The notes under the pieces were generated by a model. That model ran no database searches and had not been told where the DNA came from. It was given only the letters and a program-made list of their open reading frames with translations. Shown here in pieces: positions 1 through 9,188 of a DNA stretch of 64,000 bases. This DNA comes from Stentor roeselii (taxonomy: Eukaryota > Ciliophora > Heterotrichea > Heterotrichida > Stentoridae), in assembly GCA_006503475.1 (NCBI GenBank), contig RSEH01000038.1:141253-205252 (forward strand), written 5' to 3'. Position numbers and translations under genes: made by a program. Within the stretch, counting starts at the first letter, position 1. The number at the start of each line of letters is the position of its first letter.

Positions 1-1
1 A

Positions 2-451
2 GAACTCAAAGCAAAAGGACGAAAAAAGAAGAAAAAACATCGAATCCTCGAATCCAAGCCAAAAATCGAAGACCGCTTCGACGTAAACTGCCTGGAAGTC
101 CAAAAAATTTACTCAAAAATCCGAAAAACCGTCTTCGAAGAAAAAAACCAAATTTTAAAAGCTTTAAAAGTCCTTCAAATGCAGAAACAAATGATCCGAA
201 GCCGGTTAATCCGCATTTCTGTCTTCCGCAACGAGAACAACCGATACAGAAAATCACGAGGTGGAAAAGCCTTTAAAAGCCGTGCATTAAAAACAACAGA
301 AAAAAAAGCGAAAAAAGCTTACACAGCAGCTTCAAACGTCCTAAAAATAATGATGTTCGAAGACACGATCCCTGGTCTTATCCCTGAACAAATCCGTAGT
401 TCTTTAAAACAAGAAGAGAAAAAACGCGACGGGTGCTGTGAGGTTATTTAA
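2..451 (+). CDS. 3' part of a basic, lysine-rich protein (5' end outside window)
   Basis: The frame is open from base 2, so the start lies upstream of the window. The 149 visible residues are strongly basic, with lysine/arginine runs near the left edge and a helical middle (around KALKVLQMQKQMIRSRL). The tail is acidic-to-basic and ends in CCEVI. I do not recognise a family. The first methionine at 179 is probably internal because the upstream codons look just as coding. Its TAA stop (449-451) overlaps the stop of the convergent gene (448-450) so that both share TTAA, which shows how tightly genes are packed here. Confidence 0.6.
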   Translation, partial: ELKAKGRKKKKKHRILESKPKIEDRFDVNCLEVQKIYSKIRKTVFEEKNQILKALKVLQMQKQMIRSRLIRISVFRNENNRYRKSRGGKAFKSRALKTTEKKAKKAYTAASNVLKIMMFEDTIPGLIPEQIRSSLKQEEKKRDGCCEVI

Positions 452-2955
452 GTCCTAATTAATCCTAGAATTTCTGCTGTTTCTGTCAAGACCAAGTCAA
501 AAATCTTGTCAGATACTGCAAGTCGTGATTGAGTCTCTTCAAACTCGTAGTCGACCCAAACCTTTTCAGAATTTTTTATGTCTGCAGCGATTAAAACTCC
601 GATTTTCTCTTCTCGACAACGGTGAAGCTTCTCCTCATCCACTCGAGTCTCTGTGAAAAAACCGTGATCAGGGATTTTTCCAGCTTCGACACTGTTCATT
701 GAAGTGATTTTTTGAGTTAAAAATTGTTTTAGTGAAATTTTGTCAACTTTTAAGTCTTTTCTTAATCTTTTACTTGTGGACCATGGCATCGGCGCTCCTT
801 CTGAACCGAAGGGTCTTAAACTCTGGATCACTTCATTGCAACAGTCAAAAAACATCTTGATTTGGTTTCGGTCAACGCTCGGGTCTTGACTTGCCACTGA
901 CTTACTAAACTCTTCTAAGAAGTCTGGAGGAAAAATACTTGGAAAACTTAACCATTTCAAAGGATTCACAGAATAAGACCCTTGCACCTTTGCAAGTACT
1001 TCTAAAGGATTTTTTCGAAGAGGTCTCGCTAGACTTTTATCGATTTTTTCAAATTTTTTTAAGATGAAGTCAATTCCTAGTTCAATGAAATAATCGAAAT
1101 GTTGAACTGGTTCTGGAATTTTTGATTGTGAAGAAGATTCTGAAATTTTTGATTGTGAAGGTTTCAGGTACTTTTGAAGTTCGTCTTCTAGAAAAAGTTG
1201 TAAAATTTTTTCAGAGATTTGAGAGATTGAGTCTGAAGTGATTATTTTTATGGAACTTGGGGATGGGTTTAGTGAAATTTTAACTGCTTCGCATTCTGAA
1301 GGCCAGATCTCCTGAGTTAACTGTGACCGTGAGTCACCCTTACTAGGAGTTACTGAGTTGTCCTTTGTGTTCGCTGCTGTCTCGGTTGTTTGGCTCCAGG
1401 TTTTGTTACGTTTTAAGGAATCGGAATCGTCACTTCTGTCGAATTCTTCTAAACATTCACTGTCTTCACTGATTCGGTAGAGAAGACCGTTGTCATTCAC
1501 CAGACCGTGCTTGTTTTCGTATTTACTTTGCATGATTTTTGCGATATTTTGATAGCGTGAATTGATGATTTTCGTGATAGTATCAATAACTTCAGCACTT
1601 TCACTCGAATTCTTAATAACTGACTTAATCTGATAAATTTCCTCAGCCTTCAACTTCTGAAGACTATCAAGTTGGCCTTCATTAAACAGTTTAAAATCAT
1701 TCATCGATGCGGTTTTCTTCAAATCTCCAGAGTCTTTCTTCCATCCCGAGATGATATTTTTGACTTCATCATCTTCAATCGAATACGACTCTTTAACTCT
1801 TTTAAACTTCTTCTGAGCCAAATACTTTCTAATGTGCGATTGAATCAAAATCACTGATTTTTCTTTCGCTTTAGATTGGAAAAAGTTACTCTGTGACTCA
1901 AACTTCGGAAATTCCGCGATTTGAGAAGGTTCCGAGTCGTATTCATTCATAAGAAACTCTAAAGTTTTCTTAATTTCTGAAGAATTCTGGTCTTTTTGAA
2001 GAGGTCGATATTTTGGTGGTTTTGGAAAATCGAATTTTTCAGAACGTTTTGAATCAAGAGTCGATTTTCTTTTAAAGTCTCGAAAAATGTTTTCAGTTTT
2101 TTTTGTTTTTTTTAGCTTTTTCTTGGATTTTGTCTTGCTTGAATGTTTTAGCATTGACTCAGAATTCCTTTTGTTAAGAGATAAGATTGAAGACTCGCCG
2201 TTAATCGATAGTTTCGGGCGAGTTTTACTTTTCGGTAAAACTTTAGTGATTTCAATTGGAATTTTCTTAGAAGAACTTTTTAAATCTGTGAAAATTTCTT
2301 CTTTTTTCTTGTTTTTTTCACTTTTTTGAACCTTTTTCGGTTCATTTTTGGAACTTCTGGGTGTTAAAGACTTGACATCAACTTTACTTTTATTTTTCAA
2401 TTTTTCAAAGTCAATCATGAGTTGTTTTTCTATTTGTTTTTTTACTTTAGACCCTGAAAGCAATACCGAACTTTTAATTTTCGTTTCTTTTTTATTAAAA
2501 TGTTTTAATTTTAAAGGATGTTTGGGTGTACTCGAGTCATTCTGAATAAAACTTTTCGGAGACTCATCACGTCCAGAGTGTTTCAAGTTTATTTTTTCTT
2601 TATTTTTTTCTGAATTTTCCTCATTTTTGTGCTTTGATTTGATTTTCGGTGACAAAGGTTGAGCACATGTCGTATTTTTTGAGGTCTTTTTAAGGATTTT
2701 TTTTACTTGACTATTTTGTTTTTTAATACGGCTGAGAGTTTGTAAGGGAATCGGCAACTTGACACGTTTCTGAAGACCTGTCGGGCTCAGGTTAGGGTGA
2801 CTGGCTTGCTTCTTCCCTGTCACAGTCACTGACCCGGCTCTGACTGAAGAAAATGAGTTGAGGGAAGGGTCGTCGTGTCTTAAGGAGTTGTGGATGCATG
2901 AGTTCGGAAGGTTCAAATGAGGCATCTCGCTTGATATATTGAGTAGTTCATTCAT
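448..2955 (-). CDS. IQ-motif protein, large basic cytoskeletal-type protein
   Basis: An 835-residue protein, very rich in Lys and Ser over its first ~350 residues and probably disordered there. An IQ calmodulin-binding motif lies near residues 365-392 (ILIQSHIRKYLAQKKFKR), matching the IQxxxRxxxxxK pattern. The C-terminal ~200 residues look folded and end in a helix rich in Asp/Leu/Ile (KIFDLVLTETAEILGLI), which resembles the end of DUF4378 domains found in CEP350/TRM-type microtubule proteins; that match is from memory and tentative. The role is inferred to be calmodulin-regulated and cytoskeletal. It lies 40 bp downstream of the NBR1-like gene on the same strand. Confidence 0.7.
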   Translation of the reverse strand: MNELLNISSEMPHLNLPNSCIHNSLRHDDPSLNSFSSVRAGSVTVTGKKQASHPNLSPTGLQKRVKLPIPLQTLSRIKKQNSQVKKILKKTSKNTTCAQPLSPKIKSKHKNEENSEKNKEKINLKHSGRDESPKSFIQNDSSTPKHPLKLKHFNKKETKIKSSVLLSGSKVKKQIEKQLMIDFEKLKNKSKVDVKSLTPRSSKNEPKKVQKSEKNKKKEEIFTDLKSSSKKIPIEITKVLPKSKTRPKLSINGESSILSLNKRNSESMLKHSSKTKSKKKLKKTKKTENIFRDFKRKSTLDSKRSEKFDFPKPPKYRPLQKDQNSSEIKKTLEFLMNEYDSEPSQIAEFPKFESQSNFFQSKAKEKSVILIQSHIRKYLAQKKFKRVKESYSIEDDEVKNIISGWKKDSGDLKKTASMNDFKLFNEGQLDSLQKLKAEEIYQIKSVIKNSSESAEVIDTITKIINSRYQNIAKIMQSKYENKHGLVNDNGLLYRISEDSECLEEFDRSDDSDSLKRNKTWSQTTETAANTKDNSVTPSKGDSRSQLTQEIWPSECEAVKISLNPSPSSIKIITSDSISQISEKILQLFLEDELQKYLKPSQSKISESSSQSKIPEPVQHFDYFIELGIDFILKKFEKIDKSLARPLRKNPLEVLAKVQGSYSVNPLKWLSFPSIFPPDFLEEFSKSVASQDPSVDRNQIKMFFDCCNEVIQSLRPFGSEGAPMPWSTSKRLRKDLKVDKISLKQFLTQKITSMNSVEAGKIPDHGFFTETRVDEEKLHRCREEKIGVLIAADIKNSEKVWVDYEFEETQSRLAVSDKIFDLVLTETAEILGLIRT

Positions 2956-2995
2956 ATTTATTGGACTGCTTCGTTAGATGACTAAGATTAACTAA

Positions 2996-4246
2996 CTAGA
3001 GTTGAAGCATCTGTGATAATGCCAGGTCGAAATCACCGTTTACGAAGTCTAAGGCTTTTTTACTGGGAAAGTAAGTGAAACCCATTGAGAGAAGCTTTAG
3101 GATTTTTGGATTGGAGGTTACACGGATACGAGCTCTGATGTTTCCGAAGACTTTTGAACCGATTACCAGTCTCCATACGTTACTCGAAACTTTTTCCACT
3201 GCTCCAGCCTTGACCTTCAAAGTCAACTGAATCGAATCCCCTGCCTTAACCTCAGGAATTTCAAAGTCTTCACATTCGACATCCCCTGAATCCAGAAAGA
3301 CTTTCGTTGCAGCAGGCCAATTTTTTTTCCCTTTATTTTCAATTTTCCATGTAATTTCAAGTTCAGCTGAAGGAAGACAAGTGATTTCATGAATATAATT
3401 TTCATTAGAAGTCTGCAATTTGAAGTCTTTTTTTGCAGGTTTAAGTACTGGAAAGGCTTTTTTGATACAAGCGAAGGCAGGAGGAAGGGACCAGATGCCT
3501 CGAGCTCCAGTTTTCATGGGAACTTTTATTTTGATCATAGGATGGGGGTGCTGTTGAGAAGACTCACAATTGGAGCAGAGGTCGAAATCGTGACAAGTGG
3601 TGCACTTGTAGCGAATCCCTTGAATCGGTCCAACGTCACAAGCATCACAAATAATATTATCATGGACAACAGTCTCCCCACAGTCATTCAAAATCTTCTC
3701 TTGTTCAAATCCTTTCGAACTTTCAACTTTTTTCACATTTTTCTTAACTTTCACTTGATTTTTCACCTTTTTCTCTTTTTTTTCCTTTTGTGCCTTTTTC
3801 GGTTTCTTTTCTTTCGGCTTTTTCTGAACTTTTTTCTCTTCAGGTAAGACTTCAACAGGGGAGTTAAGATCTGAAAGGACTTCAAGACTATCAGTGCTTT
3901 CAGCTGAGTTTTTTTCAATATTCGAGAAGTTTCCAGAGACACTTTCAAGTAAAGACTGTCGAAGATTTTCCAACTTTTCAAATAAATCAATTTCAGGTTT
4001 TTCAGTCAGAATTATTTTCAAACAGGTTTTTTGCCCTGAGTTTTGAAGAAAAGAATTCAAGTCGTTGTCAGTCGCCAACTCAAGGGTCTTGCCTTGGTCG
4101 TTTTGGAAACTTGCAGAAAAATCTGACCGGCCGAATAAGGTCTGGCAAAGTTCAAAGAGCTCGGAAAGCGATGAAGGAATTTTTGATACTTTTCGGATCT
4201 CATTGCCGAGTTGGAGTTTTAGGTAGGTGGATGAAGTTCTTTGCAT
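2996..4246 (-). CDS. NBR1/p62-like selective autophagy receptor
   Basis: A 416-residue protein with the NBR1 domain order. A PB1-like domain covers ~6-85 and is followed by a Lys/Glu-rich linker. A ZZ zinc finger lies at ~194-240, with cysteine pairs CDAC, CTTC and CSNC and a final HPHP. A four-tryptophan (FW/NBR1) beta-sandwich lies at ~288-385, with W in TWKIENKGKKNWP and VWRLVIG. A UBA domain lies at the end (LLSMGF...DLALSQML, ~378-415). NBR1 proteins link ubiquitinated cargo to autophagosomes through UBA, PB1 oligomerisation and Atg8 binding. I did not identify a definite LIR motif. It is shorter than animal NBR1, close to a minimal protist form. Confidence 0.88.
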   Translation of the reverse strand: MQRTSSTYLKLQLGNEIRKVSKIPSSLSELFELCQTLFGRSDFSASFQNDQGKTLELATDNDLNSFLQNSGQKTCLKIILTEKPEIDLFEKLENLRQSLLESVSGNFSNIEKNSAESTDSLEVLSDLNSPVEVLPEEKKVQKKPKEKKPKKAQKEKKEKKVKNQVKVKKNVKKVESSKGFEQEKILNDCGETVVHDNIICDACDVGPIQGIRYKCTTCHDFDLCSNCESSQQHPHPMIKIKVPMKTGARGIWSLPPAFACIKKAFPVLKPAKKDFKLQTSNENYIHEITCLPSAELEITWKIENKGKKNWPAATKVFLDSGDVECEDFEIPEVKAGDSIQLTLKVKAGAVEKVSSNVWRLVIGSKVFGNIRARIRVTSNPKILKLLSMGFTYFPSKKALDFVNGDFDLALSQMLQL

Positions 4247-4304
4247 TTATATTGCAGACATTTTTAACAGATCGAGATGGAGGATAAGGGGTTAACTTAT
4301 TATC

Positions 4305-4590
4305 ATTGGGTGTTGGAAAGGATTAAAGGGTTTTTATGGGTTTGGGTTGGGAGATTTGAAGGGAAATTTGGAGATTATATAGATAATGGAAAGTAGAGAT
4401 TTTTTATTGGGTGTTGGAAAAGATTAAAGGGCTTTTATGGGTTTGGGTTGGGAGATTTGAAGGAAATTCGGAGATGATGTAGATAATGGAAAGTAGAGAT
4501 TTTTATTGGGTGTTGGAAAAGATTAAGGGCTTTATGGGTTTGGGTTGGGAAATTCGGAGAAAATATAGATAAATGGAGAGTGGATTTTTT
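4305..4590 (+). repeat. Three-unit tandem repeat (~101, 99, 86 bp) with a G-quadruplex motif in each unit
   Basis: Units start at 4305, 4406 and 4505, each opening with ATTGGGTGTTGG. Each contains four G-triplets separated by short T-rich loops (GGG, 6-7 nt, GGG TTT GGG TT GGG), a canonical G-quadruplex pattern on the + strand. The third unit is shortened by two internal losses. The array fills much of the 573 bp spacer between the divergent starts of the NBR1-like gene (4246) and the gene at 4820; the rest (4591-4819) is plain AT-rich DNA. Confidence 0.9.
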
Positions 4591-4819
4591 ATAACAAATG
4601 GAGGTTTGAAGGAGGGTTGAAAAATTTATTGATTTTTTTTAGGTGATTTTTTCTACTTGAATAGAAAAATGTTTTTCAGTTTCAGTTCTGTTTTAAGAAT
4701 TGATTGAAAAAAATACTCTTGAGATTGGATTGATGCTTTCTTGACGTCTTGTTACAGCGGAAAGTATTTCTAATTATTTAAAATCTGCTTAAACCAATCA
4801 GAACCTAATCGTTAAATAA

Positions 4820-5671
4820 ATGAATCAAAAAATGGACTCTGAGGAAAGCAGTTTAGTTCCTAACAGCAAATCAGGCCAGAGTAAAAGTGTTCAACGTCTT
4901 TCAAAAAAAATCATATCGGAAAGGATAAACAGTTCGTCAAAAGGTAAGGAAAGTTCCTCAATACACAAACAAAAATCATTAAAACTCTTAAAATCCTCGA
5001 AATTCGATACTCCTGAGAAAAAAAACTCCCCAAAGCCACATCGAGACCTTCAAAAATCTCCTATTGTGGCGAAAAAAAGTGAAATTTCTACCCCTTTTCC
5101 ATCAAACATACAACTTTTCTCTAAAAAAAACCTTGGAAGTCTAATCAAAAGCGCTAAAAAGTCAAAGTTCAACCCAATGCATCTAGCTCCAGTCCTAATA
5201 AAACGCAAGACAAAAGACCAAGACATAGCCTTAAGCGAAGCCAGGCCGTTAACCCCAGCAGACTTCGAGTCCTCAGACTACAAATTAACCGAGGTTCTAG
5301 ACACTCAAAACACTTCCGAAGCCTTACAAGAAAAAGACTCTCCAAGTAAGTTATTTTTTTACAAAGCCTCTCAACCTTCCTTCGGCGAAGAGTTCGAAGA
5401 AGAACCGATTTTCTTATCAGACCGATTAAGTCACGAGTGCGAATCGAACCAAAGTTTGAAGTTCGACTTAAAAAAAGTAGAGTCTGACCAGTGGGAATTA
5501 AGTGAAAGTCTCAAAAGTCTCAGAAGCGGATGCGAAAAGTTCGACAACGAGACTCAGACTGACGAAGACGCCATTGAAGGAATGTTGAAAGTTCTTGACG
5601 ATCATGATATTCAAATAGGCATCAAGTTTATTTCAAAGATTGCAAAGTTTGTACAAACCTTGAATGTGTAA
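4820..5671 (+). CDS. Ser/Lys-rich protein of unknown function
   Basis: A 283-residue protein. The first ~130 residues are Ser/Lys-rich with several S/T-P sites (TPEKK, SPKPH, KSPIV, LTPADF) that could be phosphorylated by proline-directed kinases. The second half is acidic, and the last ~45 residues look helical (EGMLKVLDDHD...KFVQTLNV). No domain is recognised. The ATG follows TAAATAA, a context shared by many starts in this window. It lies 25 bp upstream of the next gene on the same strand. Confidence 0.65.
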   Translation: MNQKMDSEESSLVPNSKSGQSKSVQRLSKKIISERINSSSKGKESSSIHKQKSLKLLKSSKFDTPEKKNSPKPHRDLQKSPIVAKKSEISTPFPSNIQLFSKKNLGSLIKSAKKSKFNPMHLAPVLIKRKTKDQDIALSEARPLTPADFESSDYKLTEVLDTQNTSEALQEKDSPSKLFFYKASQPSFGEEFEEEPIFLSDRLSHECESNQSLKFDLKKVESDQWELSESLKSLRSGCEKFDNETQTDEDAIEGMLKVLDDHDIQIGIKFISKIAKFVQTLNV

Positions 5672-5696
5672 ATTTTAATTATGTGATGAGGATAGA

Positions 5697-6620
5697 ATGG
5701 AATTTGATAATATGGAAGAAGAGAAAAGTGACTTGAAAATTAGGGGAATGCCTGGAAGGTGTTATTTGCTGATGTTTTTTAATGCTTGTGGATTTATTGT
5801 AGCGATTTACTTCATGGTTCAAGCTTTTAAAGATCCTCAGAAAGAAGAATTGAAAGAATTGAATGGGGTTGTAAAGGAATGGGAAAAAAACTTTTTAGAC
5901 TTGAATGAATCTTCTGCTTTTTTACAGTCCTCTGGAGAAGAAAAAGTTGAAATGTTTAAGAATTTCACGGAATATTGGCGAGAACAAATAGAAGACTTCC
6001 CGAAATACACTCCTTTGTCCTTCACTTATCATAAAAATATCTCAGGTCCCTTATCATCTTTCAACATCATTCAAAAAAACAGTGAAGAGTACAACATAAC
6101 AGTTTCCTTTTCATTTTCCCTCCAAAGTAACTCTTCCACTTCCCTTTTTTCCTTAGAAATCCCAGTCCACATGCGTAAAATTTACCCTGCAAATGAAAAA
6201 GTCTGCCGAAACTCCGGAAAAGGTTACTGGAACCGTTCTTCAGAAAAGTGTTACTTTCACTACAACACCCTAGAAATTTGTTTACTTCTCGAAGAAAATC
6301 TTGATTTATCACCTCAGTACCTTCAAGGCTGCAACAGCGATTCTTACCTAAAAACATCAGCAGAACGTTGGCAATCCTCACAAAATTACTCATTTCTCAA
6401 CACCTCAATATTTTTTCAGCTTCGTAGTATAAAAGACCCATTCGTTTTCGCATCTTACAACTCATTAACCAAGTTATCATCATCAAGTTCAACTTACAAA
6501 TCAATAGGTTTAACTTTTTTGTCCATTTCTCTAGTCTTAGCTCTTTGTATCCTCGCCTTCTGGTTGCTTCAAAGACGAAACGGCAGGTACTTAAAAATGC
6601 AAAGAAGAGATGTGATCTAG
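5697..6620 (+). CDS. Two-TM membrane glycoprotein, unknown family
   Basis: A 307-residue protein with a short cytosolic N terminus, a TM helix near residues 20-43 (LLMFFNACGFIVAIYFMV), a ~225-residue lumenal/extracellular domain, a second TM near 270-293 (LTFLSISLVLALCILAFWLL) and a basic cytosolic tail. The loop carries several N-x-S/T sites (for example NES, NFT, NIS, NIT, NSS, NRS, NYS, NTS) and four to five cysteines, so it is probably glycosylated and disulfide-bonded. The topology resembles CDC50/LEM3 subunits of lipid flippases, but I do not see their signature motifs, so no function is assigned. Confidence 0.65.
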   Translation: MEFDNMEEEKSDLKIRGMPGRCYLLMFFNACGFIVAIYFMVQAFKDPQKEELKELNGVVKEWEKNFLDLNESSAFLQSSGEEKVEMFKNFTEYWREQIEDFPKYTPLSFTYHKNISGPLSSFNIIQKNSEEYNITVSFSFSLQSNSSTSLFSLEIPVHMRKIYPANEKVCRNSGKGYWNRSSEKCYFHYNTLEICLLLEENLDLSPQYLQGCNSDSYLKTSAERWQSSQNYSFLNTSIFFQLRSIKDPFVFASYNSLTKLSSSSSTYKSIGLTFLSISLVLALCILAFWLLQRRNGRYLKMQRRDVI

Positions 6621-6623
6621 TTA

Positions 6624-7406
6624 CTAAAATAAGTCTATAATATTACTTTGAAGGCTCGCTGCGCTCGCCGGGTTAGATGCACTGGTAGCCCTGCCATATC
6701 TATTTAGAATTCCAGAAACTACTTTCTGTGTATTCAAGTTTCCTGTCACGTTTTGAATGCGACTTAGAAACTGCGCGTTGACCTCAGCGTAACTTTCATA
6801 TTCATTGACAAGTCTTTCAACAACACAAAGTGCTTTCTAATTAAAACTTACAAACATTCTCTGAGGGTTGTCAAGTAATGAGATAAGCAAAGGAATAATA
6901 ATTTCTCCTGGTAAGTACTTGCATTTATTTACGAATTCATTCAAATCCTTATCGGGCGGCCTTGGCCGCACGCCTCCTGGAGTAGTAATTTCTTCAACGA
7001 GTATTTTTTCATAAACTCCTGGTTGTTCACTCACTGCAAGTGCAGATTTACGATCGTAATGTTTTGCCTCAGAGTGACTTGCTTGTGGTCGCGATTCACT
7101 TGTTTCGAACCTGTTTTCAGAAGGACGGTCTTGACTGATGAAAGGGTCTGGGTTTCGAGGCCTGGATTGAGAAAAATCGTCTTGGCGGAAGATTGAAGAT
7201 GGACCTGAATGGCTTGAGTTGCTCGGCTTTCGAAGAACTGGCTCTTCTTCTTGGTCCCATCCTCCGCCTGGCTTTCCTGGCTTGTGAGCGTAGTTATCAC
7301 TTTGATGGGATCCACGAGGAGGGTCTAGTGAATAACCGGGTGATTGGTAGTTAAAGGATGAGTACTGAGGATTCACTCCTGGAGGAGGATTTTTGTTCCA
7401 GTTCAT
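6624..7406 (-). CDS. Proline-rich protein with helical C-terminal domain; one 15-bp intron
   Basis: Two exons, 7406-6852 and 6836-6624 (255 residues). The unspliced frame would end in VSFN-stop, which is the intron read through. Splicing out 6837-6851 restores a further 70 codons. The N-terminal ~130 residues are rich in Pro, Ser, Gln and Gly. The C-terminal ~125 residues (LNEFVNKCKYLPGEIIIPLL, then LLDNPQRMF, then KALCVVERLVNEYESYAEV) resemble a helical repeat or VHS/ENTH-like fold, suggesting trafficking, but I cannot name the family. The tail PASAASLQSN is encoded by an unusually GC-rich stretch (6656-6673). Confidence 0.75.
6837..6851 (-). other. 15-bp spliceosomal intron (phase 0)
   Basis: On the minus strand it reads GTAAGTTTTAATTAG. 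Removing it joins two open exons of the proline-rich protein gene in frame. It has GTAAG at the 5' end, TAG at the 3' end and A at position 10. Confidence 0.85.
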
Positions 7407-7431
7407 TTTTTATTAGGAATAAGGTGAACTA

Positions 7432-9174
7432 TTACGTGTTTTCTAAGTGGAGGACTGATTGGATTGTTCCTACTGCTGTCATAAATGTGTCTCGGATCAT
7501 TAGACGTGTCCCTTGCTCTAGGAATTCGGGACGGTATAAAAAACGAAGCTTTAAGGTGAAGTTTTGACCAGGTATAATTTCCAAGTCACTCGGCAAATCA
7601 ATAACCTTCGCACACTGCCGAACAGTCTGTGTATGAATCAAAGGCTGATAATTCCCCTTAACAACCCTGGGCTCAACAACTCTATCAACAGTTCTAATCT
7701 CACAAATAAACTCCATAGCAGCCCTAGGCACAGAGTTCAAATCGAGCAAAACCATTCCACTTCTAACATTTTTAACTTCAGGAATCAAAAAAGAGCAAAA
7801 CTGTCCAGCTTTTGCACTTCTAACAGCGACTCTTTTGCAATGAATATTAGAAATACTGACCTGTTCAAAGCTTCCAGCATTATCAGGTCCAAGCCACATC
7901 TTTTGCCCGACATGAACAGTTCCTTTAAGTAAAGCTCCTCCAACGATTTTTCCTGAAACGTCTGGTTTTTCGATTGTCGTTTCAATGAAAAAGAGTTTTT
8001 CAGTGTTGTGGTCCCAGTCCTTAGTAATAGGCAGAAGGTTGAGGAAACTAACAAGAGGTTCCATTCCTTCAAGAGTCACGCTGCTCAGCTTGAAGACTGG
8101 AACGATTCCTTCACTGAGGAAGAGGTTGCTGACCATGATCACGTCTTCTTTGTTCTCGATTTCTAATTTCAAACGTCCTGCTGGAAGGTTTAAAGCGTCC
8201 AGGGTGTTATTTAGTTCTAAAGTAGAAGATTTGTCTACTTTCGTGATAACTACTATCAATGGCAAGTTTAACCCCAGGGCTAAATGAAGGTGTCCATGAG
8301 TTATATCTTGCATTCCTCGAACTGCGTCAATCACGAGAATAGCGTAATCAGGAAGATGACTACACATTCCAGCGATTACACTTTTTGCATATTTTTCACT
8401 TCCAGCTATATCGATAAGTGTCACTATTTTAGACGACTGGTCAATGATCGCTTCAAAAGAATTAACAAGACCTATGGAATAGTTGGTGATATCCCCCTTG
8501 GAGTTGAAACCTAACACATGTTGAGAGACAGTCGTGGTTTTTCCAGCCATCATCTCATGTTTATTCCTGCAAATATTGCCGCGGGCGAGCCCGCGGCCGT
8601 TATCTCTGCGTCCTTGCGTGAGAGTTCCAATAAGAGTGCTTTTTCCACTTCCTTCAGATCCCAGTAAGATGACCCTAATGTCTAAAATAACTTCATTCCT
8701 TTCTTTTCTAGTGACCATGATTTCAGCCACATACTTCGCATCACTGATCCTTCTTTTTTGGGAGACAACAGCGAGTGCCAAGATATCTTCTGCCATTCCT
8801 TCTAAATTCTGAATAGATTCTTGCATGTTCTCCTGAGATATCCCGACAGGAAACCCATCATCACTGAAGCCGATCATATAATAAGCTTTACCTTTTCCTT
8901 CAAAAAGTCGAAAGTTCATTTGAGTGATAAGTTCATTGCGACGTTCACGGGTTAGATCAATTAGTCTAAGTTTGTATTCACGGTCTCCGAAGTCGTCTTC
9001 ACGGCCGATGGGCTTGGACAGGTCAGTGATTATTTTGCCTTTTGAACGTTCAGCGCCTCGCTTTTGGTACTCGCTTCGACTTTTCTTTTTCCTTGGTTGG
9101 GTCGGCTTGCGCAAGACGATGTCGGGGTCGTCGGCCAGGTCGTCAGTCTGACTCATGAATTCGTGAATACTCAT
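7432..9174 (-). CDS. GTPBP1/GP-1-type elongation-factor-like GTPase
   Basis: A 580-residue GTPase of the GTPBP1/2 subfamily, related to EF-1A/Hbs1. The N-terminal conserved region reads EYKLRLIDLTRERRNELITQ and YYMIGFSDDGFPVGIS. It continues with G1 GSEGSGKST, switch I region DNGRGLARGN followed by CRNKHEMMAGKTTTVS, G3 DIAGSE, and G4 as TKVD rather than NKxD, which is usual for this subfamily. Domains II/III follow (FIETTIEKPDVSGKIVGGAL; NFTLKLRFLYRPEFLEQGTR). GTPBP1 proteins act in ribosome-associated mRNA surveillance. I start at 9174 (MSIHEF): frame upstream of it overlaps the preceding gene and is not conserved. It lies 14 bp after the stop of dolichol kinase. Confidence 0.92.
   Translation of the reverse strand: MSIHEFMSQTDDLADDPDIVLRKPTQPRKKKSRSEYQKRGAERSKGKIITDLSKPIGREDDFGDREYKLRLIDLTRERRNELITQMNFRLFEGKGKAYYMIGFSDDGFPVGISQENMQESIQNLEGMAEDILALAVVSQKRRISDAKYVAEIMVTRKERNEVILDIRVILLGSEGSGKSTLIGTLTQGRRDNGRGLARGNICRNKHEMMAGKTTTVSQHVLGFNSKGDITNYSIGLVNSFEAIIDQSSKIVTLIDIAGSEKYAKSVIAGMCSHLPDYAILVIDAVRGMQDITHGHLHLALGLNLPLIVVITKVDKSSTLELNNTLDALNLPAGRLKLEIENKEDVIMVSNLFLSEGIVPVFKLSSVTLEGMEPLVSFLNLLPITKDWDHNTEKLFFIETTIEKPDVSGKIVGGALLKGTVHVGQKMWLGPDNAGSFEQVSISNIHCKRVAVRSAKAGQFCSFLIPEVKNVRSGMVLLDLNSVPRAAMEFICEIRTVDRVVEPRVVKGNYQPLIHTQTVRQCAKVIDLPSDLEIIPGQNFTLKLRFLYRPEFLEQGTRLMIRDTFMTAVGTIQSVLHLENT
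8578..8597. repeat. Perfect 20-bp GC-only palindrome (9 + GA + 9) inside the GTPBP1-like CDS
   Basis: GCCGCGGGC-GA-GCCCGCGGC; every base but one is G or C in an AT-rich genome. It encodes GRGLARG, a conserved part of the GTPase, so it is partly explained by protein sequence and codon choice. A second palindrome with the same 9-GA-9 build occurs at 23279. Confidence 0.8.
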
Positions 9175-9188
9175 AAATAGATGTTTTA

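Noticed and set aside
4305-4590. Telomere-like repeats in the G-rich array
   Set aside because: The GGGTTTGGGTTGGG stretch is embedded in ~100-bp units and is not a regular short telomere repeat.
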